Shown piece by piece: positions 17,401 to 25,718 of a stretch of DNA of 64,000 nt. This stretch comes from an uncultured Saprospiraceae bacterium (GTDB lineage Bacteria; Bacteroidota; Bacteroidia; Chitinophagales; Saprospiraceae). The stretch lies in assembly GCA_937951615.1 (NCBI GenBank), contig CALFBH010000060.1, positions 1 to 64,000 on the forward strand, in the 5' to 3' direction. A program made the translations under genes and the position numbers. Under the pieces are notes generated by a model. It worked only from the letters and a program-made list of their open reading frames with translations, searched no databases and was not told where the DNA came from. Each line of letters opens with the position of its first letter. Position 1 is the first letter of the stretch.

Positions 17401-18342
17401 CACCCATTGTCCAATATAAGTATCATTCAATACATCTGTTGCTTTATTCAACATGGTGTATTTGTAGAAACTCATATTGTTAATCGCATTATTGGTAGTA
17501 TAAGCAAAAGCCAATGCCTGAATTTCCATACCAATTTGCTCACCACCTGTTTCAGAGTGAATATTTCCTTTATCATTATACACCCACCAGATCATCTGGT
17601 CGGCATAAGAAACGTCTGCGAGTGAACCTGCCTCACAACCAATGACTCCAATTTTAGGAATATCACCTTTGGTTGGGTCATAGATACCATCACCATCTTC
17701 ATCGTAGAAGGGGGCAAGGTCTTGGTTGGGCAATGCGAAACCAAATTGCTCAGCAAAGAATGGATTTCCTCGGGCTGGCCATTGTAGTAAAGAAGGTGCT
17801 GGTTGTCCAGAAACTTCATTATCAGGCACACCATCACCATTATCATCTGAAAGGTAATCTGCTACTAAAGCATCAATATCTTTGCCCTCTACGGTAAAGT
17901 GTCTGTCCCAGTTCTGACAGACAGACTGTTCTGTTTCTCCTGTCGCATTGTCGATTGGTCCTGGCCAAAAGTCATTACCTGTCTGCCGATAGGTTTGTGC
18001 TGCCAGTTTAAGGTTACCTGCTGCATCAAAACCACCCACCCATAAAGCCGCAGCAAAGATGGAAGAGATTTCTTTTTGCCCTGGTTCTACATTAGGAATG
18101 ATATAACGTCCATCACTCAAATCCCACCAGAGATCACCACCGCCTAACAATCTTGCACGCACATTATTGATGTTCAGGTCAGTTTGAGCAACTGAGGCGG
18201 TACAGTCATTTCGAAGTGTAACGCTACCAGTATCTGTATCATCCGGTCTGCCTTCTGGATTTTCTATATTCTCTTTGGCGATAGCAAGCTGTGCGATTCC
18301 TGCTATCAAAAACAAAGCAATTAAGAACTTAATTTTATTCAT
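14416..18342 (-). CDS. Giant secreted T9SS-substrate protein (1308 aa)
   Basis: Signal peptide about 1-22. Residues about 40-515 form a conserved N-terminal block (VRARLLGGGDLWWDLSDGRY, LAAQTYRQTGNDFWPGP, DEDGDGIYDP) with Asp-rich calcium-type loops. Residues about 515-720 look like fibronectin-type strands. Residues about 720-1180 form a second block (ITRFDGEGMGGNFLDL, WYGAMSDNE, GTGMSWFPGYAVNVETGE). The last 90 residues form a T9SS type A-like sorting domain (AVPNPYYGFS, ITNLPPKATISIYSLDG, SSGVYIIHIDA, KVIKWFGG). It lies 20 bp after the TonB-dependent receptor gene and upstream of the PorV/PorQ-like gene. A paralogue split into two genes lies at 23755-27563. No catalytic motif seen; the molecular role is unknown, and cell-surface location is inferred. 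Confidence 0.8.
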   Translation of the reverse strand: MNKIKFLIALFLIAGIAQLAIAKENIENPEGRPDDTDTGSVTLRNDCTASVAQTDLNINNVRARLLGGGDLWWDLSDGRYIIPNVEPGQKEISSIFAAALWVGGFDAAGNLKLAAQTYRQTGNDFWPGPIDNATGETEQSVCQNWDRHFTVEGKDIDALVADYLSDDNGDGVPDNEVSGQPAPSLLQWPARGNPFFAEQFGFALPNQDLAPFYDEDGDGIYDPTKGDIPKIGVIGCEAGSLADVSYADQMIWWVYNDKGNIHSETGGEQIGMEIQALAFAYTTNNAINNMSFYKYTMLNKATDVLNDTYIGQWVDPDLGCWNNDYVGCQVDEALGIVYNGEATDPDCPSFDGFVNGYGTQVPMLGVDYFRGPKDENGNELGMGAFVYYNNDFSVQGNPEEAEDFYGYLSGFWKDDSPIEFGGNGYQQGTGPTAYMFPSEPSDNSSSAWSECTESNPPDDRRFVQSSGPFTLDPGTTNEVIVGAVWVSNVAYPCPSFSKLLNADRVAQGLFDSCFDIVDGPDAPDVSVIELDRELILTISNAPGSNNANEDYFEFDPLIPPGYQDSVYAFQGYVIYQLAAPTVPCDNFNDCDEAKVVANVDIRDGVAKIVNYEPFDEEGVNDVFVPVIKVDGEDAGIRHSFRILDDKFAVGDARLVNHKKYYFTAIAYAYNNYDEFDPGDPLNTQQQAYLQGRRNIETYTGIPHLNNPEFGGTVVNANYGDVAQITRFDGEGMGGNFLDLTQESIDAIIANTTQDEITYKENAGPFIVKVYDPLALKGGTYTVSLEDGDLTDSELTNPISWVLEGNGVSVTSEKAVGTPYEQLIPELGISITFEQTDEVFENEFFTNGYVGARAEYANPDAPWYGAMSDNEINTAWMTNFVKTGTGEPDEAKDPNNVYGNVLESSWYPFFLTTSAADPDNVATVTGTDYYLTPFPTGSFSSTIGTLQNQNDRARIKQMANVDVVLTSDKSKWSRCVVVNTFSSYYEAELGFNPDAAAGQYGVRSAASVGKDGQDDGTGTGMSWFPGYAVNVETGERLNIFFGENTFFNGDFPTIPDVTGGDMIWNPSTYEAIVDQLTGSLIELSYGAQHYIYVSNTPYDECAAIRTDLDNPVPFLKARPWADLSWVSAPVPTEPLLSIEDGLIPNDVSFKLRVDNPFQVTDSITTNNGYPKYQFTIDNALDATIEDAEVAEKALDLIRAVPNPYYGFSPYEISEFDQRVKITNLPPKATISIYSLDGHLIRRYNRDAQASPGRGSSQLITSQEWDLKNASGITVSSGVYIIHIDASASGLGEKVIKWFGGVREFDATGL

Positions 18343-18362
18343 GACAATTATTTTTTTTATGA

Positions 18363-21300
18363 TTAGAAAGTAAGCACTGCCCCCAAGCGAATTCTTCTAG
18401 GTAGTCCGAAGTGCGCACTTTTTTCCAAACGTAAGCGATATAAATAGGTATAAGCTTCAGGATTTATAGAATTAATATCTATTTCTGCATCCGGTGAGGC
18501 CAACCAGCCGTCATCTGTAGCAGATTGCGTATATCCAAACACTTGGACGACATTTTTGGTATTCAATACGTTCTGACTTCTCACATATACATTCAAGTAT
18601 AGCGGTTTCTTAGCATCACTGCTACCAATACGGATGTCTTTGTCCAGTCTTACATCAACACGAGAAGTCCAGGGTAAGCGAGCACCATTGAAGCTGCCGC
18701 CCAATGCTCCACGTCCACCACGTGCATTTCCATCTGTACCAGCTGTTGCGCCTGCTGTGATTTCCTGTTTAGCTGTGAATGGACGACCTGAACCAACACT
18801 AAGTAAAACATTCAATCCTGTATTGGATAAGACGTCTTTTCCAAACCAAACTGGTCCATTATATTTATCTCCTTCTCCATAACGATAATCCGCACTCAAA
18901 ACAAGGTTGTGCCGTTGATCAAAATCATAGGGGTAGATAATCCGTACATCACCCACTGTTGTAGATCCCCTTGATGAGTTAGCATTAGAACCTGTCCCAT
19001 CCGCAAACTGTAAAGTATAATTAGCTTTCAGCAATAAGTTGTTGGTTCTTCTCAAATCATATTGGAAGGTAAAACCTTTTACGGTACCAAAGTCACGATT
19101 GCCATAACTAGTATAATTGTTTGGGAAAGCGTATATGTACTGTCTGGTATTGATTTCATCTCTTTGTTCACGATAATAAGCTGAAATCTTTACCGCAGAA
19201 GACTGTGAAAGTCTTTGCTGAAACCCCACCTGATAATCAATTGTTTTTGATGGTTTCAGGTTTGGATTATCAATCACACTTCCCGAGTTTGTCCTATCTG
19301 TGAAGTAGTAATAATCTAGTGCAGTCGCTTGTGAGTTACTAGGTCTTCTAGAAAGAATATCATAGTGTGCGAAAAAACCTGCATCTTCAGATAACGGAAA
19401 AGAAAAGGAAATTCTTGGCATCAATGTGATTTGTGGTTCATAATCAATGAATGCTCCTGTGGGATCAAAATTCTCTGATTTTATTTCATTGTTACTCTCA
19501 TCATCAAAGTAAGGAATAATAACATTACTGCCAAACTCAGCCGTTGGATTATTTAATACATTACCATCCGCATTATACCATTGATCACCATCACGGTATC
19601 CTATGATTGTACCAGCAAGCTGATCTCCATATACTACAAAATTTGGTCCTACACTAGATGGATGGTTCAGTCCTTGAGTTTCAGCCACTGTACTTGTAGC
19701 ATAAAGCGAATATGGATCAGCCAATACTTTCTGATTGGCATCATAGCGATCTACACGCAGTCCGAGATTGAAATAGATTTCATTCTTCAGTGAGAATTTA
19801 TCTTGAATATATCCTGCAGCATAAATTGGCTGCAATGGTGCCACTTCACGTGTCAATTCTCCATCAGCATTTCGAGCAGTAAAGAAATCGTCAAAAGTTA
19901 CATCCGTTCCCACTGGATCTCCAATGTGATTATATCCCCAGTAATCCATACGAATACGGCCATAAGTACCATTAATCAATTCATCAGCAGAGAATAAATC
20001 AAGCGATAATTGATCTGGTGATAAAGCATCAAGATTGACATACTCATTATGAGAAAGTCCTAATCGATCTCTCAATTTTTGCCCAAAAGTAGAGTTCACA
20101 TTGGTAAATTCACTGTAAGACACAGCATCCCCAACTACAGTGCCATCAGGCAGCACGATTTCTACTAGGCTTGAATCACTCATCGTATTTACAGCTAAAC
20201 CTCTATTGACCAGTTGATTCGCTTGAAACCACAGCCCATAAGGACCAACACTAAATCCATTACCAATATCATAGCCTCTATCAACACGTTGCTCATAGTA
20301 CAGACCAAATTGTATAGAGTGTTTACTCTGGTTTTCAGAATTAGGTGTAACAATATCAAATCCACCACTTGCAGTAACGCCTATTTGATTGTTTTGTCTT
20401 TCAAAGTACTCATTGAATGGAAATCCCGCACTCGCAAACAACTGGAATGGATAGTAATTAGTTGTACTAAATCCACCATTTAAATCCTGAACCGTACCAA
20501 AATTATCATACTGGTAGTAAGCAGCTAATGCTGGATTAACATTACCTGGCACGAACGCTGTAACAGGTTCATTAAAATTCGTTAGTCTATAGACACCATC
20601 ACCAAATTGGGTAAATAAATTTCCCGAAGTTAAATCTAACATCTTATCCAGACGCCCTACATAACCATAATCAAACAGATTATCCTTATGTTCATTATCC
20701 TGCAATAAGTCATTGTTTTGTGTATAATCAAATTGCAATGAATAATTGATATTCTGAATCAATGCACTCGTACGTGCTTCTTTTTCTTCATCAGAAAGAT
20801 TCAAAGAACTTCCACCAATTTTGTGACGAAAACGCGCAAAGGCTCTCCAATCTGTTTCTCCATAGGTAGGGTTTCTATCATAATTCAATAAACGATAAAA
20901 CTCGTAAGCCTGCTTAGCTTTAGAACTAGCATATTGACCTCCAAAAGTCAAATTGATTCCACTTACTGGCTGAAAGTCAAATTTACCATTAATGGTATAA
21001 TCTGTATCACGAGCATTAGGGCGAACATCCTGTCTGACTACATTGGCATCAGATATATCGTAAATAGAGAAACTTCCACCAGATCCTGGATCAGTCAAGA
21101 GTGTATTGACAAAATCATCTGATGCTCTAAAAGATCCCAGATAAGAAGGTCTTGGTTCTTCTACTGTAGTAAACTGCCCAGACAAACGGAAGCCTAATAT
21201 GGTTTCTTCTTGCTCTCCACCTGAAGCAGTAGTTGTCGTCTTTTTCAAGATAGGACCAGATACACTTCCTGTTACGAAATTATAGCCAAAGCCATCCAAA

Positions 21301-22016
21301 AGTTCAGACGTCTCTACATCAACTGCGCCACTGTACGTACTGGCTGCTCCTTTGGTAATGATATTGGTTACCCCACCTGTTACATCACCATAAGCCGCTG
21401 GAATACCACCTGTGATGACTTGAATCTGCTCAATGTCTTGTGCAGGAACAGAACTTCCACGCACCCGCACACCATCTACATAGACAATCTGGTCGCCCTC
21501 CCGCGCTCCACGGAAACTGACCTCTTCGCCCTCTTTGTCCTGCGAAACACCACCTGTTGTGGCAATCAGTGACGTCACATCTCTTGTTGGTAATTTTTTA
21601 ATTTCTTCCTCTCCCAGTGTATTACCGGAAGCGGTTTCATCCTGCTTAATCAATGGGATACGATAGCCTACTACCTCGACTTCTGCCATGGTAATACCTT
21701 CTCCCATTTCAATATCCAGCGGAACAGTCTGACTGGCACTTACCTGAACACCAGTAATCTTTTTGTCGGTATACCCCACATAGATTGCCATAATCTCGTA
21801 AGTACCTGGATCAAATCCTGTGAAGGAATAGTTTCCGTCCAAATCGGTTGTTGTTCCTGATTTTTGAATCCCGTCTTTCAATAAAACGACATTCGCAAAG
21901 GGAAGTCCTTCTTTGGTTTTTGCATCATAAATTTTTCCCTGTATGGACTGCGACTGCCCGAAAGCGACTGCGCTCATCAACATACAAGCTAATAATAGAT
22001 AAATGTAACGTGCCAT
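18363..22016 (-). CDS. TonB-dependent receptor with N-terminal CarboxypepD_reg-like domain
   Basis: About 1217 residues from the ATG at 22014-22016 (MARYIYLLLACML), which begins a proper signal peptide. The frame is open 9 codons further upstream. Residues about 22-105 form a carboxypeptidase-regulatory-like domain (IQGKIYDAKTKEGLPFANVVLL). The plug follows with LIATTGGVSQDKEGEEVSFRG split over strands, IVYVDGVRVRG and GGIPAAYGDVTGGVTNIITKG, shown by its key Gly-Gly-Val-Thr-Asn-Ile. A 22-strand-type barrel then ends with GAVLTF (terminal aromatic, as outer-membrane proteins require). No SusD partner is adjacent. Instead it heads a trio with a T9SS-type giant and a PorV-like barrel. It is not a canonical SusC, and the ligand is unknown. 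Confidence 0.9.
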   Translation of the reverse strand: MARYIYLLLACMLMSAVAFGQSQSIQGKIYDAKTKEGLPFANVVLLKDGIQKSGTTTDLDGNYSFTGFDPGTYEIMAIYVGYTDKKITGVQVSASQTVPLDIEMGEGITMAEVEVVGYRIPLIKQDETASGNTLGEEEIKKLPTRDVTSLIATTGGVSQDKEGEEVSFRGAREGDQIVYVDGVRVRGSSVPAQDIEQIQVITGGIPAAYGDVTGGVTNIITKGAASTYSGAVDVETSELLDGFGYNFVTGSVSGPILKKTTTTASGGEQEETILGFRLSGQFTTVEEPRPSYLGSFRASDDFVNTLLTDPGSGGSFSIYDISDANVVRQDVRPNARDTDYTINGKFDFQPVSGINLTFGGQYASSKAKQAYEFYRLLNYDRNPTYGETDWRAFARFRHKIGGSSLNLSDEEKEARTSALIQNINYSLQFDYTQNNDLLQDNEHKDNLFDYGYVGRLDKMLDLTSGNLFTQFGDGVYRLTNFNEPVTAFVPGNVNPALAAYYQYDNFGTVQDLNGGFSTTNYYPFQLFASAGFPFNEYFERQNNQIGVTASGGFDIVTPNSENQSKHSIQFGLYYEQRVDRGYDIGNGFSVGPYGLWFQANQLVNRGLAVNTMSDSSLVEIVLPDGTVVGDAVSYSEFTNVNSTFGQKLRDRLGLSHNEYVNLDALSPDQLSLDLFSADELINGTYGRIRMDYWGYNHIGDPVGTDVTFDDFFTARNADGELTREVAPLQPIYAAGYIQDKFSLKNEIYFNLGLRVDRYDANQKVLADPYSLYATSTVAETQGLNHPSSVGPNFVVYGDQLAGTIIGYRDGDQWYNADGNVLNNPTAEFGSNVIIPYFDDESNNEIKSENFDPTGAFIDYEPQITLMPRISFSFPLSEDAGFFAHYDILSRRPSNSQATALDYYYFTDRTNSGSVIDNPNLKPSKTIDYQVGFQQRLSQSSAVKISAYYREQRDEINTRQYIYAFPNNYTSYGNRDFGTVKGFTFQYDLRRTNNLLLKANYTLQFADGTGSNANSSRGSTTVGDVRIIYPYDFDQRHNLVLSADYRYGEGDKYNGPVWFGKDVLSNTGLNVLLSVGSGRPFTAKQEITAGATAGTDGNARGGRGALGGSFNGARLPWTSRVDVRLDKDIRIGSSDAKKPLYLNVYVRSQNVLNTKNVVQVFGYTQSATDDGWLASPDAEIDINSINPEAYTYLYRLRLEKSAHFGLPRRIRLGAVLTF

Positions 22017-22336
22017 AAGCTTGAATAGGTTTTTGAATATCAAATAGTAGTCGGGAAAAGATGTTTTTCATAGTATTGTACAGCATCTCCCGGCTACCCA
22101 TTATGTTTTTAAGTAAATGGACTTCATATAAAATGACGCCCTATTGGAAGACCAGCTTCCTAATCAATCCACAATGTTAATGAAATGTTAATCAATATAA
22201 AAATAATTCTTTGACATTTTGAGCCTTGATGTCTCGTTTATGACAAAGATTTGATGTTGGTTAAAAATTGTTACAATTGTTGGATTGCTGAAATTGCTAA
22301 ATTGCTATTCTTCAATCTTTACAATTATTGTTCAGC
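22017..22336. other. Leader region of the TonB-dependent receptor gene
   Basis: Non-coding. An imperfect hairpin in the presumed 5' leader pairs the TCGGGAAAAGATG region (about 22051-22063) with CATCTCCCGG (about 22084-22093). No cobalamin or other riboswitch signature is recognised. Around 22265-22310 there are reiterated TTGCTGAAATTGCTAAATTGC-type words. Confidence 0.45.
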
Positions 22337-22462
22337 GGTCGATAGTCCATAGTCGATAGTCCATGGCTGTTTTAACTCAAATAATCCATTCAGATTTTAC
22401 GCATTTTGCAAAGCAAAATGAATTCGTTTTTTCCATCGACCATGGACTATCGACTATCGACC
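22337..22462. repeat. A-type hairpin element with TTTTGC-AAA-GCAAAA core
   Basis: The left arm is 22337-22366 and the right arm 22433-22462, both built from GGTCGATAGTCCATGG-type words. The centre 22402-22420 is a perfect palindrome with core 22404-22418. The right arm runs into the first base of the serA-like stop codon (TAG on the minus strand). It is in opposite orientation to the copies at 23498 and 36748. Confidence 0.85.
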
Positions 22463-23406
22463 TAAACTCTTCCCAAAATCTTATCCGTCAGCACTTCTGC
22501 CAGGCGTTTTTTCGACTCTACCGTCCAGCCTGCTACATGGGGCGTAAGTATTACATTGTCAAAACTATATAATGCTTCGTATAGTTTTTTTTCTGCTTCG
22601 CTAAAAGTATCTGGTTTTTCATTCTCAAATACATCCAGACAAGCTCCTTGTACCTGTCCCGTTTTTAATGCTTCCAGTAGATCGGCAGTCTTCACCACCT
22701 TGCCTCTTGAAGTATTTATGACTATAATCGGCTTTCTGAATTGATTTAAAAATTCAGTATTCACCAAGTGCTGCGTTTCGGGCGTCAATGGCAGGTGGAA
22801 ACTCACTATATCGGCTTCCTGAAAAATAGTCGCCATGTCCGTTTCTTCTACCTGCGGATGATTATTGGTGTAATGCGTTTTATATTTATCATAAGCCAAT
22901 ATGCGCATGCCCATTCCGCTCAGTTTGGTCGCCAATGTACTGCCTGTATGACCAAAGCCAATCAGCCCCATTGTTCTGCCCATAATTTCAAGTCCTCTCA
23001 TCGACTCCCGTTGCCAGATTTTCTGGCGTACTTCCGCATCTGCCCGCAGGAAATTATTGCTCAATGCCAATAACATGCCCAGCGCGTGTTCGGCGACTGC
23101 ATTTCGGTTGCCTTCCGGCGAATTATACACGGCTACGCCTTTTGCTTTGGCATAGTCCAAGTCTATAATTTCCAGACCCGAACCTACCCGTCCAACAAAT
23201 TTGAGTTGGACAGCTTTATCCAGCATATTTTTATCGACCAGTATTTTACTATTGATAATAATACCTGAGTAATCCGCGATGATTTGATTTACTTCGTGTG
23301 TGTGAATTTGGGAACGATACTCACATTGATATCCGGCGGCATTGAGCCGTTGAGAAAGCACCGGATGAACATCGTCTGTGATGAGAACTTTACCTTTTAG
23401 ATGCAC
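22462..23406 (-). CDS. D-isomer-specific 2-hydroxyacid dehydrogenase (phosphoglycerate dehydrogenase-like)
   Basis: 314 residues, cytoplasmic. The NAD-binding Rossmann motif is MGLIGFGHTGSTLA (about 145-158). The substrate-side block is VGRVGSGLEIID, and the catalytic Arg, Glu and His are expected in INTSRGKVV, DVFENE and ILTPHVAGWT. Length matches the short form of the family without a C-terminal ACT domain. It may be a SerA-type 3-phosphoglycerate dehydrogenase without serine feedback, but related hydroxyacid reductases share all motifs. No serB or serC neighbour is present to decide. The gene is flanked on both sides by A-type hairpin elements, so it is effectively a single-gene island between repeats. 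Confidence 0.88.
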   Translation of the reverse strand: MHLKGKVLITDDVHPVLSQRLNAAGYQCEYRSQIHTHEVNQIIADYSGIIINSKILVDKNMLDKAVQLKFVGRVGSGLEIIDLDYAKAKGVAVYNSPEGNRNAVAEHALGMLLALSNNFLRADAEVRQKIWQRESMRGLEIMGRTMGLIGFGHTGSTLATKLSGMGMRILAYDKYKTHYTNNHPQVEETDMATIFQEADIVSFHLPLTPETQHLVNTEFLNQFRKPIIVINTSRGKVVKTADLLEALKTGQVQGACLDVFENEKPDTFSEAEKKLYEALYSFDNVILTPHVAGWTVESKKRLAEVLTDKILGRV

Positions 23407-23497
23407 CTGTTACTTGTTTTGGTGTATCAAATGTATAAAAAAACGCTCATAAGCTATAATTTGGGTATATTTTTAACACTTATCTTGTTAGAAACAA

Positions 23498-23655
23498 TTT
23501 AGTCGATGGTCAATAGTCCATGGTCGATGGCTCTTTTTAGTATTCAGGTCATCTCAATATTTCATTTTGCTTTGCAAAATGCGCACAAGGCTTATAAAAA
23601 TAGAAATATTGTTAAATTTCAGCCATGGACTATCGACCATCGACTATGGACTAAA
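23498..23655. repeat. A-type hairpin element with TTTTGC-TTT-GCAAAA core
   Basis: The left arm is 23498-23532 and the right arm 23621-23655, with words GTCGATGG, TAGTCCATGG and their complements. The central palindrome is 23563-23581 with core 23565-23579. The sequence between the arms is homologous to the element at 36748 (for example TATTCA[G/A]GTCAT and GCTTTGCAAAATG), so these are copies of one element rather than chance hairpins. Confidence 0.85.
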
Positions 23656-23682
23656 CAGTTACCTTATTTATCATTACCTCTC

Positions 23683-23755
23683 AGTAGTCTTTCCTGTTAA
23701 TACTGTCCGGTAATTTGGCGAAATTTGGTCGCCACTATTAACTCGAAAGACTACT
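23683..23755. terminator. Composite hairpin at the 3' end of the 591-aa gene
   Basis: Outer arms AGTAGTCTTTC (23683-23693) and GAAAGACTACT (23745-23755) pair perfectly. Inside are GTTAATA/TATTAAC and GGCG/CGCC pairs. The right arm touches the minus-strand stop codon. A structured 3' end or terminator is likely. Confidence 0.65.
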
Positions 23756-25530
23756 CAGTTGCCGCCCATCCACTTGATGGCTTTTGTACCGAGACCAATT
23801 TCAGTTGCATCAATATAGATGATGTATATTCCTTTAGGAACAATTCGCCCCTCCTCATCTTTCATATCCCATGTTTCTGTTTTTGTATGGCTGCTCATAT
23901 TCCGTATCAGGTGACCATTCAGATTATAAATAGAAATTTGCGATTTAGGTGGCAGGTTTGCGATGTTCACTTGTTGGCTATTGCCCAATGAATAGCAGGG
24001 ATTTGGGCTAACCCGAACCTGTTCTAATGCAGGTGTTTCTACGTTGATTTCTTCTACCGCCACATACATAGCAGTGTCGATGGTAAACTCGTATTCTCCG
24101 TAGCCACTATTCATAGAAATGGGATTTGTCGTTTGAAATGGATTATTGACCCGCAATTTGAAGGTCAGGTCATTGGGAATCAAGCCATCTTGAATGGAAT
24201 TGAGCGGAACAGTGGGTACAGGTGCAGTAACCCAGGAAAGGTCAGCCCATGGTCCCGCTTTTATAAATGGGATTGGGTTTTCCAATGCTGTTTTAATCGC
24301 TGCACATTCGTCATAAGTTGTATTGGAAACGTAAGTGTAATGCTGGGCACCAAAAGACAGTCCTGTCAAGAATAATGAAAGTGGATTTTCAACAGCCTCA
24401 TAGGTGGAAGGATTCCAAATCATATCTGCTCCTGTCACATCAGGAATATTCGTAGAATCACCGTTAAAAAAAGTATTTTCGCCAAAAAAAACATTCAATC
24501 GCCTGCCTGTTTCTACATCTATTGCATAGCCTGGAAACCAAGACATTCCTGTACCTGTGCCATCGGGTTCTCCATTCTGGTCGACAGAAGCTGCACTGCG
24601 AATTCCATATTGCCCGGCAACAGCGTCTGGGTTAAATCCAAGTTCATTTTCATAATATGCGGAAAAAGTATTGAGAACTACACAACGACTCCACTTTGTT
24701 TTATCGGAGGTCAAAACAACATCTACATTCCCTACTCGTTTAGCTCTTGTCTGATTGTTTTGATTTTGAAGAGTCCCAATAAATGTTGCTGCTGAGCCAG
24801 TAGGAAATGGTGTCAGGTAATAATCATCTCCTGTAATTGTGGATACATTGGGGTTGGGTGTGGAAGTCGTCATAAAAAACGGATACCACAAACCATCCAA
24901 TACATCGTTATAGATTTGAAGTGGGTCATCATCTTCATCGACATCTCCAAGTCCTGTTTTCACAAAATTAGTCATCCAGTAGGTACCTGGCTCATCATCT
25001 GACATTGCGCCATACCATTCTACACCAGTTGGGTCGGCGTATTCCATGGTTGCGCCTATAAAGCCATTGGTCATATACGGGTCTTCAAAAACATCTGGGG
25101 TTTGTTGAAATTTAATAGAAATGCCAAGGCTGGGAATTTGCTGTTCATAAGGCGTGTTAGTAATACCTATCTGGCTCATTGTGGAAAACCCATTACCTTC
25201 TAATGTCCAGAAAAATATATTATCAAGTATATTATCTGTCAAATCGCTATCTACCAATTTGACGGTATAAGTTCCCTGTTGCAAAGCTGAAGGGTCAATG
25301 ACTTTTACTTCAAAAGGTCCTGCACCCGGCTTATAGGTAATTTCATTTTGTACGTTATTTATCAAAATTGCATTGGCAGAAGCTGGAATCAAATCTAAGA
25401 AATACCCGCCTGCTCCTTCTCCATCTAAGCGAGTTATGGGAACTAAATTATTGTTTTGTGCGTGGAGCATTATAGGCTGTATAATACTGGCAAAGCATAC
25501 AAGTAGACTTAAGTATTGTATTGTTTTCAT
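23755..25530 (-). CDS. Secreted T9SS-tailed protein matching the C-terminal half of the 1308-aa protein
   Basis: 591 residues, signal peptide about 1-24 (ends LHA/QN). The mature part begins at once with PITRLDGEGAGGYFLDL, equivalent to residue about 720 of the 1308-residue protein, and follows it to the end (WYGAMSDDE, GTGMSWFPGYAIDVETGR, FGENTFFNGD). The last 85 residues form a T9SS-type sorting tail (VSPNPCYSLG, NLPPKSQISIYNLNG, KGIYIIYIDA, KAIKWMGG). The gene upstream on the same strand (27563-25719) matches the N-terminal half. Together they represent a split version of the giant, lacking its middle of about 200 residues. Function unknown; extracellular or surface location inferred. Confidence 0.8.
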   Translation of the reverse strand: MKTIQYLSLLVCFASIIQPIMLHAQNNNLVPITRLDGEGAGGYFLDLIPASANAILINNVQNEITYKPGAGPFEVKVIDPSALQQGTYTVKLVDSDLTDNILDNIFFWTLEGNGFSTMSQIGITNTPYEQQIPSLGISIKFQQTPDVFEDPYMTNGFIGATMEYADPTGVEWYGAMSDDEPGTYWMTNFVKTGLGDVDEDDDPLQIYNDVLDGLWYPFFMTTSTPNPNVSTITGDDYYLTPFPTGSAATFIGTLQNQNNQTRAKRVGNVDVVLTSDKTKWSRCVVLNTFSAYYENELGFNPDAVAGQYGIRSAASVDQNGEPDGTGTGMSWFPGYAIDVETGRRLNVFFGENTFFNGDSTNIPDVTGADMIWNPSTYEAVENPLSLFLTGLSFGAQHYTYVSNTTYDECAAIKTALENPIPFIKAGPWADLSWVTAPVPTVPLNSIQDGLIPNDLTFKLRVNNPFQTTNPISMNSGYGEYEFTIDTAMYVAVEEINVETPALEQVRVSPNPCYSLGNSQQVNIANLPPKSQISIYNLNGHLIRNMSSHTKTETWDMKDEEGRIVPKGIYIIYIDATEIGLGTKAIKWMGGN

Positions 25531-25718
25531 TGTTATTTTTTAAAATTAAAAACTGAATACATTATAATAATGTACTACGATTCTGGGTTGCGCATCGGGG
25601 TATTTTTTGAAGCACTAAGGGACGAAGGGGTACTAAGATTTTTTATTATAATGTACTGAAAAGCAACATTAAGAATGAGGCATTATCCCATTCGTAATTA
25701 CCTGATTCATAATTAACC

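Noticed and set aside
22017-22336. Cobalamin riboswitch before the TonB-dependent receptor
   Set aside because: No conserved B12-box sequence was seen; only a weak leader hairpin.
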